Assembly: GCA_028705705.1 (NCBI GenBank)
Contig: JAQWCZ010000091.1
Coordinates: forward strand, 1 to 7,690
Reading direction: 5' to 3'
Origin: Paludibacter sp.
GTDB taxonomy: Bacteria; Bacteroidota; Bacteroidia; Bacteroidales; Paludibacteraceae
DNA: 7,690 nucleotides
A model generated the notes under the pieces. It was not told the DNA's origin. It saw only the letters and a list, made by a program, of their open reading frames with translations, and searched no databases. The stretch's first letter is position 1. Each line of letters opens with the position of its first letter. Below, one piece after another: positions 1 to 6,235 of the stretch. Both the position numbers and the translations under genes were made by a program.

Positions 1-1
1 G

Positions 2-184
2 ATTCGTGTCGACAATATCATGTTGTTGCGAAAATACGTGCCGGCGTTGCAGGATAGTTTGCGTTTGAAACTGGATACAGTTCCTTTGATGAAATCAAAA
101 AAGAATTCATTAAAAGTAAAAGATAGTATCCCGGTTAAAAAGACTATATCGGAAATAAAAAGTGAAATCATGAAAAAGGAATAA
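2..184 (+). CDS. 3' end of an unidentified protein gene (5' truncated by window edge)
   Basis: One frame stays open from the window edge to a TAA at 182-184 and encodes the last 60 residues of a protein. The tail is strongly basic, with about a quarter of its second half lysine, and ends in KSEIMKKE. It has no membrane segment, cysteine pair or motif that I recognise. The other two plus-strand frames do not give an equally convincing reading; frame 1 stops at 55-57. The gene converges on recQ, with only 44 bp between the two stop codons, so it belongs to a different transcription unit from everything else here. A charged, low-complexity C-terminus like this is not diagnostic and I assign no function. 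That it is coding is inferred from the open frame, its position and the tail-to-tail arrangement. A spurious ORF at the edge remains possible. Confidence 0.6.
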   Translation: MRVDNIMLLRKYVPALQDSLRLKLDTVPLMKSKKNSLKVKDSIPVKKTISEIKSEIMKKE

Positions 185-228
185 GGTTTTACGGGCATAT
201 CGGTGTGTAAAAATCAGAGAAATAACAA

Positions 229-2415
229 TTAATTCCCGATTTCTGATAAGAATTTGATCCTCACGAGCCTTACTTCAATTTCAGTAAAATCGTCTTCTCC
301 CAACTCACGCAATGCAGGTATAATCTTATCCGTCTCTGCTGTGCTGAAATATTCAAAGATTTCTTCAATGTGATCGGGCTCCATGATTTCCTTTAGGAAG
401 TAATCGATATTGATTTTTGTTCCAGAATAGACAATAGCTTCAATCTCATCCAGTAACTCAAGCATATCGAGTCCTTTCGACTCGGCAATATCGTCTAAAG
501 CAATTTTACGGTCGATCGCTTGTATAATTGACACCTTTAATTTGGATTTATTGGCAACAGTCCGTACCCGAAGATCTTCCGGACGGGTAATCTCATTTTC
601 TTTGACGTGTTCCTTGATTACTTTCAGAAATTCATCACCATATCTTTTTGCCTTTCCAGCACCTACACCCGGGATGTTCTGGAGCTCATCCATCGTAATC
701 GGGTAAGTTGTTGCCATGGCTTCAAGCGAAGGATCCTGGAAAATTACAAATGGGGGTACTTCCAGTTTTTTTGACATTTTTTTTCTCAGGTCTTTCAGGA
801 TAGAGAATAAAACATCATCGGCAGCACAGGTTCCCCCAATGGATTTTACAGCAGCTTCTTCCTCATCTTCATCAAATTCATTGTCTTTTACAACCGGGAA
901 TGGACTCGGTTTTTTCATATAGGCTTTTCCAGCCGGAGTGATTTTCAGCAGGCCATAATTTTCAATGTCTTTTGATATAAATCCAGCAATCATTGCTTGC
1001 CGGATAATGGCATGTAAAAGTTTCTCATCTTCATCCGATGCCGCTTCAAAATTTTCCAGTTCATCGTGCTGATAGGATTTGATGTCTGAAGTACTATTCC
1101 CCTTCAGGATGTCCACAATATGTTCGGCTTTGAATTTCTCTCTGACAGCAATAATTGTTTCTAAAATCAGGATTAAAAGTTCCTGTCCTTCAAATGTTTT
1201 TTTCGGTTTCATACAGTTATCACAACTACCGCAGTTATCTTGTTTGTATTCTTCTCCAAAATAATGGAGCAAGAGTTTCCTCCTACATATAGAAGATTCT
1301 GCGTATGCTTGCGTTTCTAATAATAATTGGTTTCCTATTTCTTGCTCGGCAACCGGTTTGCCTTGCATAAATTTCCTTAATTTATCAAGATCTTTGTATG
1401 CATAAAATGCAATACATTGACCTTCTCCTCCATCTCTTCCACCACGACCGGTTTCCTGATAATAGCCTTCCAGACTTTTGGGCATATCATAATGAATGAC
1501 AAAACGAACGTCGGGTTTGTCGATTCCCATGCCGAAAGCAATGGTCGCCACAATGACCTGCACTTTCTCCATCAGGAATTTATCCTGGTTTTCAGTTCGT
1601 AGTGCCGAATCCATACCGGCATGGTAAGGTAGTGCCGATATTCCATTTACCTGAAGTGTTTCAGCAAGTTCCTCCACCTTTTTACGACTCAGGCAATAGA
1701 TTATACCTGATTTATCTTTTTGAATGCGGATGTATTTGATGATTTCTTTATCAACATCTTTATTCTTACTTCGAACTTCGTAATACAGATTTTCTCTGTT
1801 GAAAGATGATTTAAACACTTTTGCCTCCAGCATGCCCAGATTTTTCTGGATATCGTGTTGTACTTTGGGTGTTGCGGTTGCGGTTAGCGCAATCAATGGC
1901 GCAACGCCTATTTCATTGATTATCGGTCGTATTCTTCTGTATTCAGGCCTGAAATCATGTCCCCATTCTGATATACAATGTGCTTCATCGACAGCATAAA
2001 ATGAGATTCTTATTTGTTTCAGAAATTCAATATTTTCTTCTTTTGTAAGTGATTCAGGTGCAACATACAGTAATCTTGTTTTTCCGGAAAGAATATCTGC
2101 TTTTACAGCATCGATTGCTTGTTTTGTAAGAGAAGAATTCAGAAAATGAGCTATCCCGTCTTCTTCACTGAAATTACGCATGGCATCCACCTGATTTTTC
2201 ATAAGTGCGATCAGTGGCGATATGACAATAGCCGTCCCTTCCATCAATAAAGAAGGAAGTTGGTAGCACAATGATTTTCCACCGCCGGTGGGCATCAAAA
2301 CAAATGTGTCGTTTTTATCTAACACATTCTGAATGATAGCTTCCTGGTTTCCCTTGAACGTGTCGAAGCCAAAATGCAGTTTCAGATGAGTTGTTAATTC
2401 TGAATGACTTATCAT
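229..2415 (-). CDS. recQ: ATP-dependent DNA helicase RecQ, long form with C-terminal extension
   Basis: This is a superfamily 2, 3'-to-5' DNA helicase of recombination and replication-fork repair, acting on the nucleoid. Domains in order: motif 0 around residues 17-24 (TFKGNQEA), Walker A at 41-48 (MPTGGGKS, Lys47), DEAH box at 143-146, motif III near 177-183 (ALTATAT), motif V near 290-301 (ATIAFGMGIDKP) and motif VI at 320-328 (QETGRGGRD). The zinc site is C377, C395, C398 and C401, followed by the winged-helix RQC region (about 410-500). An HRDC domain lies at about 532-605, with the helix-hairpin-like IPGVGAGKAKRYG at 581-593. Residues 610-728 are an extra C-terminal region resembling the helix-turn-helix module found in some Firmicutes and Bacteroidota RecQ proteins. 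At 728 residues it is about 120 longer than E. coli RecQ (about 609). All catalytic and zinc residues are present, so it should be active. The start at 2415 places motif 0 at the usual distance; there is no clear Shine-Dalgarno. A terminator and a promoter separate it from clpX. Confidence 0.97.
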   Translation of the reverse strand: MISHSELTTHLKLHFGFDTFKGNQEAIIQNVLDKNDTFVLMPTGGGKSLCYQLPSLLMEGTAIVISPLIALMKNQVDAMRNFSEEDGIAHFLNSSLTKQAIDAVKADILSGKTRLLYVAPESLTKEENIEFLKQIRISFYAVDEAHCISEWGHDFRPEYRRIRPIINEIGVAPLIALTATATPKVQHDIQKNLGMLEAKVFKSSFNRENLYYEVRSKNKDVDKEIIKYIRIQKDKSGIIYCLSRKKVEELAETLQVNGISALPYHAGMDSALRTENQDKFLMEKVQVIVATIAFGMGIDKPDVRFVIHYDMPKSLEGYYQETGRGGRDGGEGQCIAFYAYKDLDKLRKFMQGKPVAEQEIGNQLLLETQAYAESSICRRKLLLHYFGEEYKQDNCGSCDNCMKPKKTFEGQELLILILETIIAVREKFKAEHIVDILKGNSTSDIKSYQHDELENFEAASDEDEKLLHAIIRQAMIAGFISKDIENYGLLKITPAGKAYMKKPSPFPVVKDNEFDEDEEEAAVKSIGGTCAADDVLFSILKDLRKKMSKKLEVPPFVIFQDPSLEAMATTYPITMDELQNIPGVGAGKAKRYGDEFLKVIKEHVKENEITRPEDLRVRTVANKSKLKVSIIQAIDRKIALDDIAESKGLDMLELLDEIEAIVYSGTKINIDYFLKEIMEPDHIEEIFEYFSTAETDKIIPALRELGEDDFTEIEVRLVRIKFLSEIGN

Positions 2416-2440
2416 ATCTTGTACATTTCAAAACCGGATG

Positions 2441-2449
2441 GCGAAGTTA
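2441..2449 (-). promoter_or_regulatory. possible proximal -7 element of recQ
   Basis: On the minus strand this reads TAACTTCGC, one base off the Bacteroidota TAnnTTTG -7 consensus and followed by C as is common. It lies 26 bp upstream of the recQ ATG and would give a very short leader. There is no TTG at the expected -33 distance, so it is weaker than the distal candidate. Confidence 0.3.
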
Positions 2450-2539
2450 GTATTATTTCTTGAAGTTTTTGTTAGATTAAGATAATTTTTTACTTCTTTT
2501 TATATTCAATTTTTACCTGATGTTTAAGATTAGGTTTAG

Positions 2540-2569
2540 CAAATTTATAAACAGATTTTTAATATCCAA
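2540..2569 (-). promoter_or_regulatory. recQ promoter of the Bacteroidota sigma type
   Basis: The minus strand carries TTG (2567-2569), 19 bp, then TAAATTTG (2540-2547). This matches the known Bacteroidota pattern of a -33 TTG/TTTG and a -7 TAnnTTTG separated by about 17-23 bp. Transcription would begin near 2533-2536, giving recQ a leader of about 120 nt. The element lies just downstream of the clpX terminator, which fits recQ being expressed independently of clpPX. Assignment is by motif only. Confidence 0.6.
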
Positions 2570-2580
2570 GTACTTTAGAT

Positions 2581-2630
2581 AAAAAAATCAGGATAAATGC
2601 ATTTTTTTTTGCAAATACCCTGATTTTTTT
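2581..2630 (-). terminator. intrinsic terminator of the clpX transcript (symmetrical, may act both ways)
   Basis: A perfect 12-bp inverted repeat (arms 2581-2592 and 2619-2630, core ATCAGG/CCTGAT) encloses a 26-nt loop that contains a run of nine T (2602-2610). Both arms end in A/T runs, so each strand reads a stem followed by T residues. It lies 36 bp past the clpX stop codon at 2667 and upstream of the recQ promoter. The stem is AT-rich with a modest GC core, so efficiency may be moderate. Confidence 0.75.
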
Positions 2631-2666
2631 AAAATATATACTTAATAATGATTATTAATTGAATAT

Positions 2667-3899
2667 TTAAGCAATTTTCAATCTGTTGATGTTTACTTTT
2701 TCAATTTTGGATTGGGCGTATTCCAGTCTAATTATTAATTGTTTTTCGTTTTTTGATGGCATTTCATACATCTTATCCATGATAATGGTTTCTGTAATAG
2801 ATCTTAAACCACGGGCGCCCAACTTAAACTCAATAGCTTTATCAACAATATACTCCAGCACTTCCTCTTCGAAAACAAGTTCAATGTGATCCATCTTAAA
2901 TAATTTAATATATTGTTTGATGATGGAATTCTTTGGTTCTGTGAGAATTTTTCTCAACGCATCGCGGTCGAGTGGTTCAAGATAGGTCAAAATAGGCAAT
3001 CGACCGATGATTTCAGGTATCAGACCAAAAGATTTCAAATCCTGTGGGGCGATGTACTGCAACATGTTTTTTTTATCAATGTAATCTGTTTCGAGCGTTG
3101 CATTATACCCCACGACGCGTGTATTGAGCCGGGCGGCGATTTTCTTTTCAATGCCATCAAAAGCGCCTCCACAGACAAACAAAATATTTTGGGTGTTAAC
3201 CGGAATCATCTTCTGATCCGGATGTTTTCTGCCACCTTGAGGTGGAACATTCACAACAGAGCCTTCCAGTAATTTGAGCAGTCCTTGTTGAACACCTTCT
3301 CCGCTCACGTCACGGGTGATGCTCGGGTTATCGCTTTTGCGGGCAATTTTGTCAATTTCGTCAATAAAAACGATACCTCTTTCAGCGGCTTTTACATCAT
3401 AATCAGCCACCTGAAGTAACCTGGTCAGAATACTTTCGATGTCTTCGCCAACATATCCGGCCTCGGTGAGTACCGTAGCATCGACGATGGTGAAAGGCAC
3501 GTGCAACTTTCTGGCGATGGTTCTGGCAAGGAGGGTTTTCCCTGTTCCAGTGGATCCCACCATGATGATGTTTGATTTTTCAATCTCCACATCGTCATTG
3601 GTTTTTTCCTGCATGAGTCGTTTATAGTGGTTGTAAACAGCAACGGAAAGAAATTTCTTGGCTTCATCCTGTCCGATTACATATTGATCGAGGTATTTTT
3701 TTATTTCCATGGGTTTTGGAATATCCTCTTTATGCAAATGGGGTAATTTGGATTTGCTTTCTGTGTTTTCTTTTACAATTTCAGCAGCTTGTATGGCACA
3801 TTCATTACATATTTGTACGTTATCCTGTCCCATGATGAAAAAATCCACCTGAGATTCGGTTCGTCCGCAAAAAGAGCAACGTTTGAGTTGTTTAGCCAT
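2667..3899 (-). CDS. clpX: ATP-dependent Clp protease ATP-binding subunit ClpX
   Basis: ClpX is a hexameric AAA+ unfoldase that recognises substrates, unfolds them and threads them into ClpP in the cytoplasm. The N-terminal zinc-binding dimerisation domain has C8, C11, C31 and C34. The AAA+ module follows: Walker A at 115-122 (GSTGTGKT, Lys121), pore-1 loop GYVG at 148-151, Walker B IVFIDE at 176-181, RKH-loop equivalent R224-K225-H226, arginine finger near R300 (PEIIGR) and sensor 2 GARGLR at 361-366. The loop that docks on ClpP reads VGY at about 263-265 where E. coli has IGF. At 410 residues it is close to the usual length (E. coli about 424). Its ATG overlaps the clpP stop by one base (TAATG), so the two are co-transcribed and probably translationally coupled. 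A terminator hairpin follows the stop. All catalytic residues are intact. Confidence 0.98.
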   Translation of the reverse strand: MAKQLKRCSFCGRTESQVDFFIMGQDNVQICNECAIQAAEIVKENTESKSKLPHLHKEDIPKPMEIKKYLDQYVIGQDEAKKFLSVAVYNHYKRLMQEKTNDDVEIEKSNIIMVGSTGTGKTLLARTIARKLHVPFTIVDATVLTEAGYVGEDIESILTRLLQVADYDVKAAERGIVFIDEIDKIARKSDNPSITRDVSGEGVQQGLLKLLEGSVVNVPPQGGRKHPDQKMIPVNTQNILFVCGGAFDGIEKKIAARLNTRVVGYNATLETDYIDKKNMLQYIAPQDLKSFGLIPEIIGRLPILTYLEPLDRDALRKILTEPKNSIIKQYIKLFKMDHIELVFEEEVLEYIVDKAIEFKLGARGLRSITETIIMDKMYEMPSKNEKQLIIRLEYAQSKIEKVNINRLKIA

Positions 3900-4579
3900 T
3901 ACTTAATTTTCTTTTCGTTGATTAAAATCCTATCGATCATCCCGTAATCAAGGGCTTCCTGTGAAGTCATCCAGTAATCTCTGTCTGAATCTTTTTCGAT
4001 TCTTTCGAAGGGATTTCCGGAATGGTCGGCAATAATGCTGTAAAGTTCCTTTTTCAGTTTTTGTATTTCCCGGGCTGTAATTTCAATATCCGATGCCTGT
4101 CCCTGAGCGCCTCCCATCGGTTGGTGAATCATGACGCGCGAATGTTTCAATGCAGAACGTTTATTCTTCGTTCCGGCGACCATCAACACAGCAGCCATCG
4201 AAGCAGCCATCCCGGTGCAGATTGTTGCTACATCAGAACCAATAAATTGCATCGTGTCGTAAATTCCGAGCCCTGCATATACTGATCCACCCGGTGAATT
4301 AATGTAAATCGAAATATCTTTTCCCGGATCTGAAGAGTCGAGGAACAGTAACTGAGCCTGAATTACATTGGCAGTGTAGTCGTCGATTTGCGTTCCAAGG
4401 AAGATGATACGATCCATCATCAAGCGTGAAAATACATCCATCTGGGTTACATTCAGTTGTCTTTCTTCCAAAATGGAAGGAGAAATGTAATTACTGGTGA
4501 TACCCATGTATTTTTCTAATGCCAATCCGTTCATCCCGAGATGTTTGGTGGCGTATTTGTGAAATTCATTTTGATTCAT
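3899..4579 (-). CDS. clpP: ATP-dependent Clp protease proteolytic subunit ClpP
   Basis: ClpP is a serine peptidase (family S14) that forms a barrel of two heptameric rings and degrades proteins delivered by ClpX. The catalytic triad is visible: Ser127 in GMAASMAA, His152 in MIHQP, and Asp201 in DSDRDYW, which is 49 residues after the histidine as in E. coli. The oxyanion-region motif INSPGGSV lies at 93-100 and the handle helix at about 162-186 ([12 protein letters not shown]). At 226 residues it is longer than E. coli ClpP (207). The additional residues are at the N-terminus, where a short propeptide could be removed by self-processing. The ATG at 4579 is preceded by AT-rich sequence without a Shine-Dalgarno. 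It lies downstream of tig across a 163-bp gap filled by a palindromic element, and its stop overlaps the clpX start. The tig-clpP-clpX order is the widespread bacterial arrangement. Confidence 0.98.
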   Translation of the reverse strand: MNQNEFHKYATKHLGMNGLALEKYMGITSNYISPSILEERQLNVTQMDVFSRLMMDRIIFLGTQIDDYTANVIQAQLLFLDSSDPGKDISIYINSPGGSVYAGLGIYDTMQFIGSDVATICTGMAASMAAVLMVAGTKNKRSALKHSRVMIHQPMGGAQGQASDIEITAREIQKLKKELYSIIADHSGNPFERIEKDSDRDYWMTSQEALDYGMIDRILINEKKIK

Positions 4580-4600
4580 AATTATCTATTTAAAATATTA

Positions 4601-4728
4601 AACCACAAAAGGCACAAAAGATTTTATGTGAGAAAACACAAAAGTAAGCATTTTTGTTGATATCTGATGTTGATATCAATATTAGCTTTTGTGATCCCTT
4701 TTGATAAACTTTTGTGCCTTTTGTGGTT
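4601..4728. repeat. 128-bp nested palindrome between tig and clpP, six CACAAAAG octamers
   Basis: The ends are a perfect 20-bp inverted repeat (4601-4620 and 4709-4728). Inside lie an 8-bp pair (4637-4644 with 4686-4693) and an inner hairpin pair (4657-4664 with 4672-4679, GATATC-based). The octamer CACAAAAG occurs three times on the plus strand (starts 4604, 4613, 4637) and three times in mirror position on the minus strand (4686-4693, 4709-4716, 4718-4725). The 9-bp word GTTGATATC is also directly repeated at 4656 and 4669. It contains no ORF. The layout resembles a small non-autonomous repeat (MITE-like or REP-like), but its dispersal cannot be seen here. I found no convincing target-site duplication. 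It has no clear T tract after either arm, so it is not a standard intrinsic terminator. Confidence 0.8.
4639..4646 (-). promoter_or_regulatory. possible clpP -7 promoter element inside the palindrome
   Basis: The minus strand reads TACTTTTG, an exact match to TAnnTTTG, 59 bp upstream of the clpP ATG. The nearest upstream TTG is 30 bp away (4677-4679), too far for the usual spacing, so the -33 part is missing or weak. If used, transcription would begin near 4633 and clpPX could be expressed independently of tig. Confidence 0.35.
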
Positions 4729-4742
4729 CTAAATGGATGTTT

Positions 4743-6092
4743 TTATTCAAACATCTTATTAAACTCTTCTATCGAAACCTCTTTGGTATCTACTTTAACT
4801 GTATTTTTAATGATATCGAGTACCTTGTTTTCAGCAACTTTGTCAATGATGCTTTTTAGGGTTTCTTCTTTTTTAAGCATATCCTTCACGTAGTTGTCGA
4901 GAATGGCGTCGTCCATGCCAATCATGCCATATTGAGCAAATTGAGAACGGGCAATTTTGCGACCGAAGTCTTCCACGTCATCCTTTTCAACTTTGATGTC
5001 ATTTGATTTCGCTATTTTATCTTTTATTAACTGCCATTTCAGGTCAACAATCATCTTAGGATAATCAGATTCGAGTGTTTCTTCAGTCAAGTTTTTATTC
5101 GAAGCCAATAACCAGCGTTTCAGGAAAGTATCCGGGAATGCGAGACTTTCATATTTTTTCACCAACGCTTCACGGGCATCGATACCAAATTTATATTCGC
5201 TGTCCTGAGCCAGTGTTTCCTGGATATTGGCCTTGATTTTTTCAATAAATTCTTCCGCTGATTTTACTACGCCTTCACCATATACTTTATCAAATAATTC
5301 CTGATCTATTTCTGCTTCGTGATAACGGGTGATACCTTCAATATTAAACTGAAAATCAGTACTTATCTCAGCAACATCTTCTTTCTCAATCTTCAATAGG
5401 GAAGAAATTTCTGCTTCGTTTTCGAAGGCTGTTTTAGGGTTGAATGTAATCACATCGCCCACTTTTGTTCCGGCGAACAAAGCTTTGCTGGCTTCATCCT
5501 TCATATAAGCAGGAGTTAAAACAGCATCCTGTACGTGAATACCGCCTTCTTTTTCCTTGCCTTCAACCAGTTCTGTCAGGACACCTTTTACCATGTCTTT
5601 TTCTTCAACCGAATCTTCCTGAACATATTTACCATAGCGACCAGTATATGATTTGATCTGGTTATTGATCATTTCTTCGCTCGGTGTAATTTGATAATAT
5701 TTAATTTTATCTTTTTTATTCAGCTCAACTTCAAATTCAGGAGCTAACCCGATGTCGAATACAAATTCAAAGTCTTCTTGTGTGCTGAAATCAATGTCTT
5801 TTTGATCGGTTTCATTGGGAAGGGGTTCACCCAACATGTTGATGTTATTTTCCTGGATATATTTGTACAATTCATCAGACAGAATCTTGTTAATTTCTTC
5901 TGCAAGAATTGATTTTCCGTACATTTTTTTCAATAATCCAAGTGGAACCATGCCTGGACGAAAACCTGGTATGTTCGCTTTTTTACGGTATTCGCGTAAT
6001 GTTTTTTCTACTTTTTCGGCGTAATCTACTTTCTCAATGCTGATGGTAATCGTAGCATTCGAAGAATCGATGTCTTTTTTGACGATGTTCAT
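4743..6092 (-). CDS. tig: Trigger factor, ribosome-associated chaperone with degenerate PPIase domain
   Basis: Trigger factor docks at the ribosomal exit tunnel next to protein L23 and shields emerging nascent chains. The N-terminal ribosome-binding domain (about 1-125) has the signature loop GFRPGMVP at 43-50, equivalent to E. coli GFRKGKVP. The middle region (about 150-250) is where the FKBP-like prolyl isomerase normally sits. Here it can be aligned by position (for example GTKVGDVITF at 208-217), but the family's usual active-site surroundings are absent. The C-terminal helical chaperone domain runs from about 260 to 435 and is rich in charged residues. The length of 449 is close to that of E. 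coli (432). No signal peptide or membrane segment is present, as expected for a cytosolic chaperone. The gene lies between typA and clpPX. The ATG at 6092 is preceded by an A-rich stretch without a Shine-Dalgarno, and its leader contains the heptamer array. Confidence 0.95.
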   Translation of the reverse strand: MNIVKKDIDSSNATITISIEKVDYAEKVEKTLREYRKKANIPGFRPGMVPLGLLKKMYGKSILAEEINKILSDELYKYIQENNINMLGEPLPNETDQKDIDFSTQEDFEFVFDIGLAPEFEVELNKKDKIKYYQITPSEEMINNQIKSYTGRYGKYVQEDSVEEKDMVKGVLTELVEGKEKEGGIHVQDAVLTPAYMKDEASKALFAGTKVGDVITFNPKTAFENEAEISSLLKIEKEDVAEISTDFQFNIEGITRYHEAEIDQELFDKVYGEGVVKSAEEFIEKIKANIQETLAQDSEYKFGIDAREALVKKYESLAFPDTFLKRWLLASNKNLTEETLESDYPKMIVDLKWQLIKDKIAKSNDIKVEKDDVEDFGRKIARSQFAQYGMIGMDDAILDNYVKDMLKKEETLKSIIDKVAENKVLDIIKNTVKVDTKEVSIEEFNKMFE

Positions 6093-6122
6093 TGTTATTA
6101 TTTCTGCAATTTGTTTTTACTT

Positions 6123-6199
6123 GACTAATGTCTAACGTCTAATGTCTGATGACGTTTGACGTTTGACGTTTGACGTTTGACGTTTGACGTTTGACGTTT
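6123..6199. repeat. heptanucleotide tandem array, 11 units, in the tig leader
   Basis: Seven perfect, consecutive copies of GACGTTT (6151-6199) are preceded in the same 7-bp register by four related units (6123-6150): GACTAAT, GTCTAAC, GTCTAAT and GTCTGAT. Read on the tig sense strand, the array is AAACGTC x7, then ATCAGAC, ATTAGAC, GTTAGAC, ATTAGTC. It lies between the candidate tig -7 box and the tig start codon, ending 31 bp before the ATG. The perfect block looks recently expanded, whereas the degenerate block looks older or belongs to a sister repeat family. There are no spacers, so it is not a CRISPR array. Confidence 0.95.
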
Positions 6200-6212
6200 A
6201 TTTAACGGCCTG

Positions 6213-6220
6213 CAAAGATA
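6213..6220 (-). promoter_or_regulatory. probable tig promoter, -7 element
   Basis: The minus strand reads TATCTTTG followed by CA, an exact TAnnTTTG match in its most typical extended form. It lies 15 bp past the typA stop codon. No TTG is found at the standard -33 spacing, which falls inside the typA 3' end, so the -33 contact is weak. Transcription would begin near 6206-6209 and the leader would carry the whole heptamer array. Confidence 0.6.
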
Positions 6221-6235
6221 CAAATTTTTTACAAA

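Noticed and set aside
213..247. Hairpin (ATCAGA with TCTGAT plus an adjacent AAT/ATT pairing) between the converging plus-strand gene and recQ as a shared terminator
   Set aside because: The stem is short with a 2-nt bulge and a 15-nt loop, no clear T tract follows on either strand, and it overlaps the recQ stop codon. Too weak to annotate.
2913..3272. Plus-strand open frame of 119 codons inside clpX
   Set aside because: It is antisense to a fully conserved clpX reading frame, lacks a recognisable protein and shows no promoter. It is a shadow ORF.
3425..3667. Minus-strand open frame of 80 codons overlapping clpX in another frame
   Set aside because: It is entirely contained in the Walker A region of clpX, with no separate support.
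4601..4728. Rho-independent terminator after tig
   Set aside because: The stem is long and AT-rich with a large interior, and neither arm is followed by a T run. It fits a palindromic repeat better, although it may still affect read-through.
6151..6199. CRISPR-like array
   Set aside because: The 7-bp units are directly contiguous with no spacers, and there are no cas genes. It is a simple tandem array.
6151..6199. Serial TTGACG words on the plus strand as sigma-70 -35 boxes
   Set aside because: They arise automatically from the GACGTTT repeat, no partner -10 or plus-strand gene follows, and Bacteroidota use a different promoter consensus.
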